A stretch of 40,063 nt of DNA. Source: a virus. The notes under the pieces are model-generated. The model did not search any database and had not been told where the DNA came from. It saw only the letters and a list, made by a program, of their open reading frames with translations. Positions within the stretch are counted from its first letter, which is position 1. Each line of letters opens with the position of its first letter. Made by a program: the position numbers and the translations under genes. The stretch is taken from the IMG/VR virus record IMGVR_UViG_3300046535_001587, positions 1-40,063 of that record; one strand, 5' to 3'. Of the stretch, positions 1-7,597 are shown one piece after another.

Positions 1-52
1 CTCGATGGTGTCGGTATACACCACCGGGTGGGTGTATACCGACACCATCGAG
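1..52. repeat. Perfect terminal inverted repeat (22-bp arms, 8-nt loop)
   Basis: Positions 1-22 are the exact reverse complement of 31-52, with 23-30 as loop. The right arm lies in the reading frame of the first gene, so the left arm looks like a fold-back copy of gene sequence. The simplest reading is a chimeric end from amplification or assembly. A hairpin genome end is the alternative, but protelomerase hairpins normally have a palindromic centre and this loop is not palindromic. Confidence 0.9.
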
Positions 53-1636
53 GTGGGCTTCAAGTGCACGGCCGCGGCCACGCAGCGTGTTGCGAGCTGC
101 GGGGTGTATATCGAGCACGACACCGCGGACCCGGGCGCGCCCACCGGCAACATGAAGGTGCTCTCGGGCACCTATAGCGGAACCGGACTCCCCCAGGCTA
201 TCAGCTTTGGCGACTCCGACGTCACGCTGCTCCAGCCCGACTTCATCAGCTTCGTGCGCACCGACCTGAACGCACAGATGACTTGGTGGTGGGATTCAAA
301 GAACGCCACGCGTAAGAATCACAACTCGGACGACTCGCAAACGTTCGTGATTCCGGTGGCCGGGGGCTTCCAGATTAACGGACCCCAGGCATCGGTGAAC
401 ACCGCGGGCGGCACCTACAGCTACGTGGCGTTCTTCGACCCGAACAATCGCGGCTCGGAGCGCGGCGGCTGGGCGGCTGAGACAGTTGTCGACAACCTGG
501 ATGTGTCGATGCGCAACACCTCGTTTGCCATCGAGTCGATGATTGCCGAACACGAGATGTTCAACGCCACACTCAAGTCGAACACCTACTTCCGGGGTCC
601 CGGAATGTCGGGCGACCAGAGCGATGCGCTGAACCTCGGCACCGTTAGCTTCAAGGCCGATGGTGTGCAGAGCATCGGCACCGGCACGTTCCAAGCGGGC
701 ACCACGCTCAACTACACGCAGCCAGGGTCAAACTACATCGCGTTCCGCACGACCCAGTTCGGCTCGAAGAAACTGTTCGACACCGATACGTTCACCGGCA
801 ACGGCGGCGGCGCGCGCACCATTACCGTGGACCTGGGTGGGCTCACGCCATCGTTCGTGCTGCTCGCGACCAACCAGGCGGTTGGCCGTCTCATCTGGCA
901 GGGCGGCGTCTGCAAGAACATCAGCACCGGAGGCATCACCGCGGCCGGTGTGACCGCGGTTGGTGTCAACAGTTTCACGGTGGCCTCTGCGTATAACACA
1001 AACACCGCGATTTACTCGTTCCTGGTGTTCGCGAACGGGCTGGACCTCGACCCGGGGACCTTTGGGGTGACCCTGGTGACCGCGGCGAGCGGCCCCATTG
1101 TGGGCGGCGACTCGGTCACCGTCACGGGCGTGGGCTTCGAGTCGGGCGGGACCTTCAGCTTCGGGGGGAGCGCGCCCACCTCGGTCAACATCCTGAGCAG
1201 CACCTCGGCCACGATGGTGACGCCGGCTCACAGTGTCGGCCCGGTGGTGGTGACCTATACGTCACCGCTGTCGATTGTCGGGAGCCTGACGGGGACGTTC
1301 ACCTATCTCAACCCGACCATCACGCTCATCGACCCGAACAGCGGGCCGATTGCCGGCGGGACCGCGTTCACCATCACCGGGACCGTGTTCGAAGTTGGCG
1401 TGCTCGTCTACTTCGACGGCGTGCTGGCGACGTCTATTGTGCGCGTGAGCGACACGACCATCACTGGCGTAACCCCGGCACATGCGGTAGGATTGGTAGA
1501 CGTCCTGGTGCTCAACCCTGACACCACCAGCGTGACCGCGAGCGGCGGCTTCCAGTATGTGGCGCCGCACAGCTCAGTCGGTCAGTGGCGCGTGTTCCGG
1601 TTTGACATGCGCCCGGCGTCGGAGGCTTCCCAGTGA
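5..1636 (+). CDS. Virion surface/tail protein with two IPT/TIG domains, 5' end unreliable
   Basis: The product is 543 aa in the current frame. Roughly residues 1-345 are an unrecognised beta-rich virion-like region. Residues 350-435 and 436-530 are two IPT/TIG immunoglobulin-like modules with the usual PNSGPIAGG, TPAHxxG and GGFxY signatures. IPT modules on virions typically act as adhesive or spacer domains. The ATG at position 5 lies in the left arm of the terminal inverted repeat, so the true gene probably starts upstream of the window and the first 6-8 residues are artificial. The stop overlaps the next gene's GTG start (GTGA), showing a co-translated late operon. Closely similar IPT modules recur in the genes at 5983 and 6658. 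Confidence 0.75.
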   Translation: MVSVYTTGWVYTDTIEVGFKCTAAATQRVASCGVYIEHDTADPGAPTGNMKVLSGTYSGTGLPQAISFGDSDVTLLQPDFISFVRTDLNAQMTWWWDSKNATRKNHNSDDSQTFVIPVAGGFQINGPQASVNTAGGTYSYVAFFDPNNRGSERGGWAAETVVDNLDVSMRNTSFAIESMIAEHEMFNATLKSNTYFRGPGMSGDQSDALNLGTVSFKADGVQSIGTGTFQAGTTLNYTQPGSNYIAFRTTQFGSKKLFDTDTFTGNGGGARTITVDLGGLTPSFVLLATNQAVGRLIWQGGVCKNISTGGITAAGVTAVGVNSFTVASAYNTNTAIYSFLVFANGLDLDPGTFGVTLVTAASGPIVGGDSVTVTGVGFESGGTFSFGGSAPTSVNILSSTSATMVTPAHSVGPVVVTYTSPLSIVGSLTGTFTYLNPTITLIDPNSGPIAGGTAFTITGTVFEVGVLVYFDGVLATSIVRVSDTTITGVTPAHAVGLVDVLVLNPDTTSVTASGGFQYVAPHSSVGQWRVFRFDMRPASEASQ

Positions 1637-3378
1637 TTTCTCTCCGTAAGTTCCTCGGCGGCTCATGGGAAACCGTGCGCGACTACCTCCAGAGCGACCT
1701 GGAGGCCATCGAGACGAGCTTCAACACCCTGGTGGCGAACTCGTTCAACGACGACGGGACCATTGCCCCGAGCGCCTTCCCCGGGGAGTCCGACGCCGCC
1801 ACGCGCTACATCGCGAACACCGGCACCAACCACGCCCCGAAGTGGGACCAGGTCGAGCTGAGCAACGGTGTCAAGGGTCGACTGCCCTTTGCAAATCTCG
1901 TGCCAGCGTCACGCGGAGGCGTCCTGGTGGGGCGCCAGAACAACATCCGGGGCGATTTTGGCGAGATTTACCTCGGAGCAGGTTTGCGCATGTCGGGCAA
2001 CGTGCTGGAGGCAGTTCCGGCGCCGCCGGCAGCGTCCCCCGAAGAGAACTTCGCGACCGGGGGGATTCCTGGGCCGATGGGTCCGCAGGGGCCAGCGGGA
2101 CCGATGGGACCCCCGGGACGGGATGGGATGGACGGTGGCGGCGGCGACTGGTCCATGTCGAGCGTCAGCTCGGAGGGGAACATCTTCACCCCGGGCAGCG
2201 TTATCTTTGCCGGCGCCAGTGGCATCCTCGCCCAGGACAACGCGGGCCTCTTCTGGGACGACACGAACAACATACTGACGGTGGCCTCGGCGTCGGCGCT
2301 CGCCGCAGTCGAGACCGATGGCCTGGTGCTGTCCAATGCGACCGCGGCGACCGGTGGGGTGCTCGTCCAGATGCCGCCGCGCCTCAAGTTCGCCGGGTCC
2401 GCGTGGAACGGCGCGACTGCCGACGCGATGACGGCATACCTGGAATGGTTGCCCCAGTCGGGCACCACGCGCGGCCAAATCAAGTTCGGCGTGCAGCGCA
2501 ACGGCGCCTCGACCACCTATCCGGTTATCATCGACTCCAACCCCACCTCGGGTGCGGCCATTCTGACGCTGTCCTCGCCGGGCGCGTTTCGTGGCGGCGA
2601 CGGCAGTGCAGCTTCTCCCGTGTTCGGCTTCGTCAACAGTGGCGGTGGGAGCGCCATCGGCTTCTGGACGCCGGCCGCGAACGACATGGACCTGGTGTGC
2701 GGCGGGGCCAACCAGATTCTCTGGGGCGCCTCGCTCTGGCGCAACAGCGCAAACCTGCTGATGGGCTGGTCAAGCAACGCCGACCCGAACAATGCAGTGG
2801 CGGATACGGCGTTCATTCGCCAGGCCGCAGCGAAAATCAAGTTCTACAACAAGCCCGAGACGACACCGGACGCCGGCTTCACGCTCGACTTCTCGGTGGA
2901 CTCTGTGGCTCGCTTCCGCGACCGTGCGGACTCCACCGATGTGGTCGTCAAGGGCGCCGGCTACGCGTTCCCCGGGACCCAGATTGCCTCGGCCGATGCC
3001 AACACCCTGGATGACTACGAGGAAGGCACCTGGACGCCATCCGATGGGAGCGGCGCCGCATTGAGCTTCGCCGGGGTGAACGCCACCTATGTGAAAGTCG
3101 GCCAGGCGGTGCACGTGAGTTTCCAGTTCACGTTCCCGGCCACGGCCAGCGGCGCCGCGATTGTCATCGCCGGGCTCCCGTTCGCCGTCGAGAACTCGGG
3201 CGTCAGCGACTGGGGCGGCGCCTTCACCTACACCACACTGGCGCAAAGCAACACGCTACTCGCGGTCAACAACTCGACCACATTCGCCGTTTTCACCAAC
3301 GCTGGCGTCGGCGTCACGAATGCCGCTTACACCGGCCAGGTGTTCAACGGCTTCCTCGTTTACCGCGCCGCAGCCTAG
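1633..3378 (+). CDS. Tail fibre protein with collagen-like segment
   Basis: The product is 581 aa. An N-terminal region probably attaches to the virion. A short collagen-like run of about seven Gly-X-Y triplets follows at residues 144-166 (GPMGPQGPAGPMGPPG). A beta-rich middle and a C-terminal domain from about residue 457 begin with the phage-fibre signature LDDYEEGTWTP. Collagen-like stretches in phage fibres usually form trimers. The GTG start at 1633 overlaps the upstream stop and follows a GGAGG site 7 nt away. Role in host attachment is inferred from family and position. Confidence 0.8.
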   Translation: MISLRKFLGGSWETVRDYLQSDLEAIETSFNTLVANSFNDDGTIAPSAFPGESDAATRYIANTGTNHAPKWDQVELSNGVKGRLPFANLVPASRGGVLVGRQNNIRGDFGEIYLGAGLRMSGNVLEAVPAPPAASPEENFATGGIPGPMGPQGPAGPMGPPGRDGMDGGGGDWSMSSVSSEGNIFTPGSVIFAGASGILAQDNAGLFWDDTNNILTVASASALAAVETDGLVLSNATAATGGVLVQMPPRLKFAGSAWNGATADAMTAYLEWLPQSGTTRGQIKFGVQRNGASTTYPVIIDSNPTSGAAILTLSSPGAFRGGDGSAASPVFGFVNSGGGSAIGFWTPAANDMDLVCGGANQILWGASLWRNSANLLMGWSSNADPNNAVADTAFIRQAAAKIKFYNKPETTPDAGFTLDFSVDSVARFRDRADSTDVVVKGAGYAFPGTQIASADANTLDDYEEGTWTPSDGSGAALSFAGVNATYVKVGQAVHVSFQFTFPATASGAAIVIAGLPFAVENSGVSDWGGAFTYTTLAQSNTLLAVNNSTTFAVFTNAGVGVTNAAYTGQVFNGFLVYRAAA

Positions 3379-3386
3379 AGGAGCAC

Positions 3387-3641
3387 ATGGCACTTAGCAA
3401 GCGACAGGAGTTCGGGAAAATCGAGGTGCTGCCAGACGGGCAAATCCAGCTCCGCGAGGACCGTGTTATCGAGGAGGACGGCGTCGAGGTAGCTCGAACC
3501 TATCGGCGCTCGGTGCTCGAACCCTCGGCCACGCTTCCGACCATCGACCCTCGGGTGCGCGCTATCGCCAACGCCATCTGGACGCCGACCGTAGTCGCCG
3601 CCTATCTCGCCAAGAAGGCAGAGCCCATTCAGCTTCCGTAG
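3387..3641 (+). CDS. Small conserved phage protein downstream of tail fibre
   Basis: The 84-aa product has the pattern KIEVLPDGQIQLRE, then VIEEDGVEVARTYRR, then VRAIANAIWTP. This resembles a small family often encoded next to tail fibre or virion genes in phages; its function is unknown. An AGAGGAG site lies 4 nt before the ATG. It follows the fibre gene by 8 nt, so it belongs to the late operon. Confidence 0.75.
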   Translation: MALSKRQEFGKIEVLPDGQIQLREDRVIEEDGVEVARTYRRSVLEPSATLPTIDPRVRAIANAIWTPTVVAAYLAKKAEPIQLP

Positions 3642-3648
3642 GGGACAC

Positions 3649-3813
3649 ATGACACTCGAACAGCTCATCGAGGACATCAAACAGCTGACCGCGCAGCGCG
3701 ACCAGCTCATTGGGCAGACGAACCAAATCATCGGTGCGCTCCGCTACGCCCAGGGGCTCAGGGAGCAGATGGAGCACCCCGCGGACGTTGCAAAAACCGA
3801 GCCAACCACGTAA
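3649..3813 (+). CDS. Small coiled-coil protein, 54 aa
   Basis: The start is ATG after a GTAGGGGACAC leader, and the stop is TAA at 3811. The protein is almost wholly amphipathic helix rich in Leu, Ile, Gln and Glu (start MTLEQLIEDIKQLTAQRDQL), so a coiled coil is likely. It fits the 7-nt gap after the previous gene and the 21-nt gap before the next. Function unknown. Confidence 0.65.
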   Translation: MTLEQLIEDIKQLTAQRDQLIGQTNQIIGALRYAQGLREQMEHPADVAKTEPTT

Positions 3814-3834
3814 ACTATCCGGTAGGAGTCAGGA

Positions 3835-4188
3835 ATGCCGTCAACACCGAAACGCATCGCCGGCCCCGCATTCATTGCGGCGTCCGCGACCAACATCTAC
3901 ACGCCTCCGGCGTCGACCATTCTGACGCTGATTCGTGGTATCCACGTCACCAACAAGGACACGGTTCCCCGGACGTTCACCCTGTATGTGGGCGCCACGG
4001 GCGGCTCCGCCTCCGGCACCGAGCTGATTGCCTCGAAGGTGCTCCAGGCGGGCGAGAGCTACGACTGGTATGCGCCGGCCAGCGGGCTCCTGATGAAGTC
4101 GACCGACTTCTTGACGGGCATCGCGTCGAGCGCCTCGACGTGTGTCATCACCGTGATGGGCGAGACCTACACCGACATCTCGGCGTAG
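3835..4188 (+). CDS. Putative small virion (decoration-like) protein
   Basis: The 117-aa product is beta-rich, with a pattern (IRGIHVTNKDTVPRTFTLYVG ... GESYDWYAP) often seen in small phage head or tail accessory proteins that assemble on the virion surface. No catalytic motif is visible. A TAGGAGTCAGGA leader precedes the ATG. It is the last gene before the internal promoter at 4199. The virion role is inferred from position and composition. Confidence 0.65.
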   Translation: MPSTPKRIAGPAFIAASATNIYTPPASTILTLIRGIHVTNKDTVPRTFTLYVGATGGSASGTELIASKVLQAGESYDWYAPASGLLMKSTDFLTGIASSASTCVITVMGETYTDISA

Positions 4189-4198
4189 CGTCATTATT

Positions 4199-4227
4199 TT
4201 GACACCGGGACCCAGTGGGGCTATCAT
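4199..4227 (+). promoter_or_regulatory. Near-consensus sigma70 promoter within the late region
   Basis: TTGACA at 4199-4204 and TATCAT at 4222-4227 are separated by exactly 17 nt. An AT-rich run (TCATTATTT) lies just upstream. Transcription should begin near 4234 and read the gene at 4351 and those after it. The element lies in a 162-nt gene-free gap (4189-4350), unusual in this tightly packed block. Confidence 0.75.
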
Positions 4228-4243
4228 AGCTCTGCTGGGTCCC
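4207..4243. promoter_or_regulatory. Operator-like dyad centred on the -10 element
   Basis: GGGACCCAG (4207-4215) is perfectly inverted as CTGGGTCCC (4235-4243). A second inverted pair, GCTA (4220-4223) and TAGC (4227-4230), has the same centre at 4225, inside the -10 box. Only 4 nt per side break the symmetry. If transcription starts near 4234, the left arm is not transcribed, so a DNA-binding operator is likelier than an RNA hairpin. For read-through transcripts from upstream it would also form a strong hairpin. Confidence 0.7.
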
Positions 4244-4350
4244 CGGGGTTCTTGGTGACGTGCGACGCATGAGCGCAGCCCACCCCCGCTGACCCGGCTT
4301 CAACCCCGCCTGGTGGCGCGTAAGCCCCACCCAAACAAGGACTTACAGCC

Positions 4351-4626
4351 ATGATGTTCGACCCGGCCAGCCTCGGCCAAGCTCTCCAACCCGGCGACAA
4401 GATGAGCGTGACCTTCTCGAAGGGTCAGCCCAAGGTGCCCGGCGGTTCCTTCATGGACAACGCGACCCAGGCAGGTATGATTCCCGGGGCCTCCGGCCCC
4501 GCTGGCGCGCCTCCCGCGCCGATGGCTCCCCCTGCCCCTCCGGCGCCGATGGGCGCTCCTGGGGCCGGCGTAGACCCCGCGATGAAGGCTCAGATGATGC
4601 AAGCGCTGATGGCGCGCGGACAGTAA
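4351..4626 (+). CDS. Pro/Met/Ala-rich small virion-region protein
   Basis: The 91-aa product starts with a short globular-looking segment (MMFDPASLGQALQPGDKMSV), continues with a Pro/Ala/Gly/Met low-complexity region at residues 45-80, and ends in a short helix (AMKAQMMQALMARGQ). An AAGGA site lies 9 nt upstream of the first of two adjacent in-frame ATGs (4351, 4354). It is the first gene downstream of the promoter at 4199. Function unknown. Confidence 0.65.
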   Translation: MMFDPASLGQALQPGDKMSVTFSKGQPKVPGGSFMDNATQAGMIPGASGPAGAPPAPMAPPAPPAPMGAPGAGVDPAMKAQMMQALMARGQ

Positions 4627-4627
4627 C

Positions 4628-5770
4628 ATGGCCGACCAGACCACCGACCCGTGGGCGACGCAGGACAACTACCCGAACGGGGCTCCTGCCGGTAGCCCCA
4701 CGACGGAGCCCGTGCCCCCGACCAGCACGACCCAGGTCCAACCGACCAAGGCAGCGCTGCCAACCCCGACCGGGACCCTGGCGCGGCCCTCGACCGACCC
4801 GTGGTATATCGATGCGCAGAAGGACCCGAACAACCCCGACTTCTACCAGGGGCGCAAGTCCCAGCTGGACGACTGGGTGAACTGGGTCAAGGGCTCGCAG
4901 TTCTCGAACGGCACCGACGACGGACGTGGCACGGGTTTTGCAGGGGGCGCGGCCCAATACCGCAACCCACAGGGGCTCCAGGCGCTCGCGGACGCCTACA
5001 ACGCGTCGCACCCCGGCCAGAACGCCAAGCCGGTGTTCGACAGCGCGAACGACAAAATCGACTTCGGCTTCGGCCCGGTGGACGTCATCACCGCGGGCGG
5101 GCAGTATTGGTATGACAACGGCAATTCGGCGCTCGGGCCGTTGGCACAGCAGGGCAGCGGTGGCGGAGCCGGTGGTGGCAGCGCAGCCGGCGGCTCCGGC
5201 GGCGCGACGGGTAGCATCCCTGGCGGTCAGCTCGGCTACCAGGACCCGAGGATGCAGCAGCTCTACAACGAGCTGGTGGCTCGCTCGAACCAGTCGCTGA
5301 ACGTCGACCCGAACGACCCGATTATCAAGGCGCAGGTCGACGCGTTCCGCAACGCGCAGACGCGTGGACAGCGCGCCAACCTGGCGGCGCTCGCGGAGCA
5401 GGCTGGCCCGAACTCGAATCAGACGGCCGAAACCCGCCATGCGGGCGAAGTCGTCGGACAGCAGACCGCCGGCATGCAAGCCGAGCTGATGGGCCGCGAG
5501 GTCGATGCTCGACGCAAGGAAATCGCGGACGCGCTCAACGGTCGCTTCGGGGTGCTCTCGGCGGCTCAACAGGCGCAGCTGCACCGCGAGGACGAGCTGC
5601 TGCAGAGCCGGTCCCTGGACATCCAGTCGCAGCTCGGCAACCGTGGCTACGACGTGCAGAGCCAGCTGGGCAACCGCAACGCGGACATCAGCGCGAACGC
5701 GAACGACAACGCCGCGGCGCAGAACGCGTGGCAGAATCAATACGACATTCTGTTCGGGAAGGGCTACTAA
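4628..5770 (+). CDS. Putative internal virion/ejection-type protein, 380 aa
   Basis: The N-terminal 45 residues are disordered and Pro/Thr-rich. Residues 55-170 look globular, 175-200 are a Gly/Ser/Ala linker, and the C-terminal 170 residues are helical and rich in Gln, Ala, Arg and Asn. A tandem motif QSQLGNR occurs twice near residues 336 and 346. Long helical Gln/Ala-rich proteins in series after the tail genes are typical of podovirus internal or ejection proteins; the assignment rests on composition and gene order, not on a catalytic motif. It follows the previous stop by 1 nt. Confidence 0.55.
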   Translation: MADQTTDPWATQDNYPNGAPAGSPTTEPVPPTSTTQVQPTKAALPTPTGTLARPSTDPWYIDAQKDPNNPDFYQGRKSQLDDWVNWVKGSQFSNGTDDGRGTGFAGGAAQYRNPQGLQALADAYNASHPGQNAKPVFDSANDKIDFGFGPVDVITAGGQYWYDNGNSALGPLAQQGSGGGAGGGSAAGGSGGATGSIPGGQLGYQDPRMQQLYNELVARSNQSLNVDPNDPIIKAQVDAFRNAQTRGQRANLAALAEQAGPNSNQTAETRHAGEVVGQQTAGMQAELMGREVDARRKEIADALNGRFGVLSAAQQAQLHREDELLQSRSLDIQSQLGNRGYDVQSQLGNRNADISANANDNAAAQNAWQNQYDILFGKGY

Positions 5771-5983
5771 GTGGGCCGCTGGCGTGGATTCCTGGATTCG
5801 CTCGACTCAGACGGTGGGCACATGCTCGTGCTCGTCGCATTGATGGGGTTCGGCATCGTGATGTATCGCGACATCCCGATGGCTGGTGAATCGGTGCTCA
5901 TGGGCTCCTTCGCGGCGCTCCTGATGAAACTCAAGGATGCCGGTTCGAATCGTGAGCAGATGGACCCGAAGGACAAGTCGTAA
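5771..5983 (+). CDS. Small membrane protein, holin candidate
   Basis: The 70-aa product has two hydrophobic segments, about residues 17-33 (HMLVLVALMGFGIVMY) and 39-52 (ESVLMGSFAALLM), and a charged C-terminus (NREQMDPKDKS). Two membrane segments, small size and a position among late genes fit a holin, but similar small membrane proteins have other roles and no endolysin is visible nearby. GTG start directly after the previous stop; its own stop overlaps the next ATG (TAATG). Confidence 0.55.
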   Translation: MGRWRGFLDSLDSDGGHMLVLVALMGFGIVMYRDIPMAGESVLMGSFAALLMKLKDAGSNREQMDPKDKS

Positions 5984-6648
5984 TGGACCAATACTACGCG
6001 CGCAAGCGACAGCTGGGTGGCGGCTTCAACGTCACCATCCCGGTGGCCGTGGGCGACTCCGCACTCACGCTCAAGGCGGTCAAGAATCCGGTCACCTACG
6101 CGCAGCTGGACGACGTGGCGCGCTACACCATCCATGTGCAGCGGATTCAAATCACGGTGGTGACGGGCTCGGGCGGCAAGACCTGGAGCGTCGGCGCCTA
6201 CACCGGCACCGAGCCCCGCGACCTGACGGGGGCGAAGTCGGTGGCGACCTCGAACACGGTTTACACCTACGACTTCGGGCCGAGCGGCATGGACCTCGGG
6301 GAAGACCAGGACCTGGAGCTGCTGGCGAGCGCCGCGGGCGCGGTTGGCTTCATCACGGTCGAGGGCTACCAGAGCCGGCTCGAAATCGCGGCGAACATCT
6401 TCCAGGTAGACCTGGATACCGGGACGACTGCCGGCGGCGTCGACACCATCGTCAACGTCACGCCGACCGAGACCGGTTGCCGGGTGTTCTTCGGGGATGA
6501 CGAGGCGACCATCGTGTCGGTGGACGAGGCGACCGAGACCATCCATGTGCTGACCCCGGCGCACGCCGCGGGAGTCGTGGACGTCACCGTGCTGAACCCG
6601 TCGCGGCTCATTCCCATCGTGCTCGTAGACGGCTACACATACTCGTAG
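5983..6648 (+). CDS. Virion protein with C-terminal IPT-like domain
   Basis: The 221-aa product has an N-terminal beta-rich domain (about residues 1-130, ending DFGPSGMDLGEDQDLELL) and a partial IPT/TIG module at about 140-221 with TPAHAAGVVDVTVLNPS. The N-terminal domain is clearly paralogous to that of the next gene (shared YARKR/YMQPKR start, VQRxxxxVxTG, YDFGPxG). This looks like a local duplication with divergence of the IPT repeats. A surface or fibre-associated role is inferred. Confidence 0.65.
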   Translation: MDQYYARKRQLGGGFNVTIPVAVGDSALTLKAVKNPVTYAQLDDVARYTIHVQRIQITVVTGSGGKTWSVGAYTGTEPRDLTGAKSVATSNTVYTYDFGPSGMDLGEDQDLELLASAAGAVGFITVEGYQSRLEIAANIFQVDLDTGTTAGGVDTIVNVTPTETGCRVFFGDDEATIVSVDEATETIHVLTPAHAAGVVDVTVLNPSRLIPIVLVDGYTYS

Positions 6649-6657
6649 AGGATTCCA

Positions 6658-7587
6658 ATGTTTGACCGCTACATGCAACCGAAGCGCGCGTTCAGCGGGG
6701 GCTTCTCGTCCACGTTCGAACTGAGCACCGCGGCCGTCACCCAGACCCTGGTGGAAGTGAAGCGCACGACGCCGCTCTACGAGCCGAAGGAGCACATCAT
6801 CCGCGTGCAGCGCGTGACCGTCATCGTGACGACCGGCGCCGCGCAGACGTGGCAGCTGCGGAGCGCCACGACCCACACCATCATCACCCCGAGCATGTCG
6901 ATGCTGACGGCCGGCACCAAGTTCGAGTATGACTTCGGCCCCCAGGGTATCGAAGTCGACCAGAACGAGGACCTTCAGGTGCTCATCAGCGCCGCTGGCG
7001 CCGCGGGTATCGTCCTGGTCGAGGGCTTCTGGCAAATCACCGTGGACGACCTGGACCTCGGGTTCACGCTCAGCCCGACGAGCGGCGACGTGCACTTCGA
7101 CAAGGACGTCACGCTCACGGCTGCGGAAGGCACGACCTTCTTCGAGGGCGACGTCAGCGTCACGGTCGACGGTATCGATGCGACGGACGCTCTCTGGGTA
7201 TCCGAGACGTCCATCACGTGCACGTTCCCCCTGGTGGGCACGGGCAACACCGGAGCGGTCGACGTGGTCGTCACCCTGGCAGACGGCACGATTCTCACCC
7301 AGGCGGCTTCGTTCACCTGGACCGAGAGCGCCTACGCCATCACCGTGGTGGCACCGAACAGCGGCACGACCGCGGGCGGCGACGCCGTCACGCTCACCGG
7401 CTACTTCTTCGGCGCCTCTGTGGCTATCACGTTCGACGGCATCCCGGCTACCGCGATTGTGCCGAACGCCAACGGGCTGACGTGCACGTGCGTGACGCCG
7501 GCTCATGCGGCGGGCGCCGTCGACGTTGTGCTCCTGAATACCGACACCACCACCGCAACGGCGGCGGGCGGCTTCACCTACGCTTAA
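6658..7587 (+). CDS. Virion protein with two IPT/TIG domains
   Basis: The 309-aa product shares its N-terminal domain (residues 1-130) with the preceding gene. Two IPT-like modules follow at about 135-220 and 228-309; the second carries APNSGTTAGGDAVTLTGYFF, FDGIPAT, VTPAHAAGAVDVVLLN and GGFTY. The last segment is very close to the second IPT module of the gene at 5-1636, suggesting exchange between paralogues. Start ATG after AGAGGATTCCA. Likely on the virion surface. Confidence 0.7.
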   Translation: MFDRYMQPKRAFSGGFSSTFELSTAAVTQTLVEVKRTTPLYEPKEHIIRVQRVTVIVTTGAAQTWQLRSATTHTIITPSMSMLTAGTKFEYDFGPQGIEVDQNEDLQVLISAAGAAGIVLVEGFWQITVDDLDLGFTLSPTSGDVHFDKDVTLTAAEGTTFFEGDVSVTVDGIDATDALWVSETSITCTFPLVGTGNTGAVDVVVTLADGTILTQAASFTWTESAYAITVVAPNSGTTAGGDAVTLTGYFFGASVAITFDGIPATAIVPNANGLTCTCVTPAHAAGAVDVVLLNTDTTTATAAGGFTYA

Positions 7588-7597
7588 CGAGGGCTCA

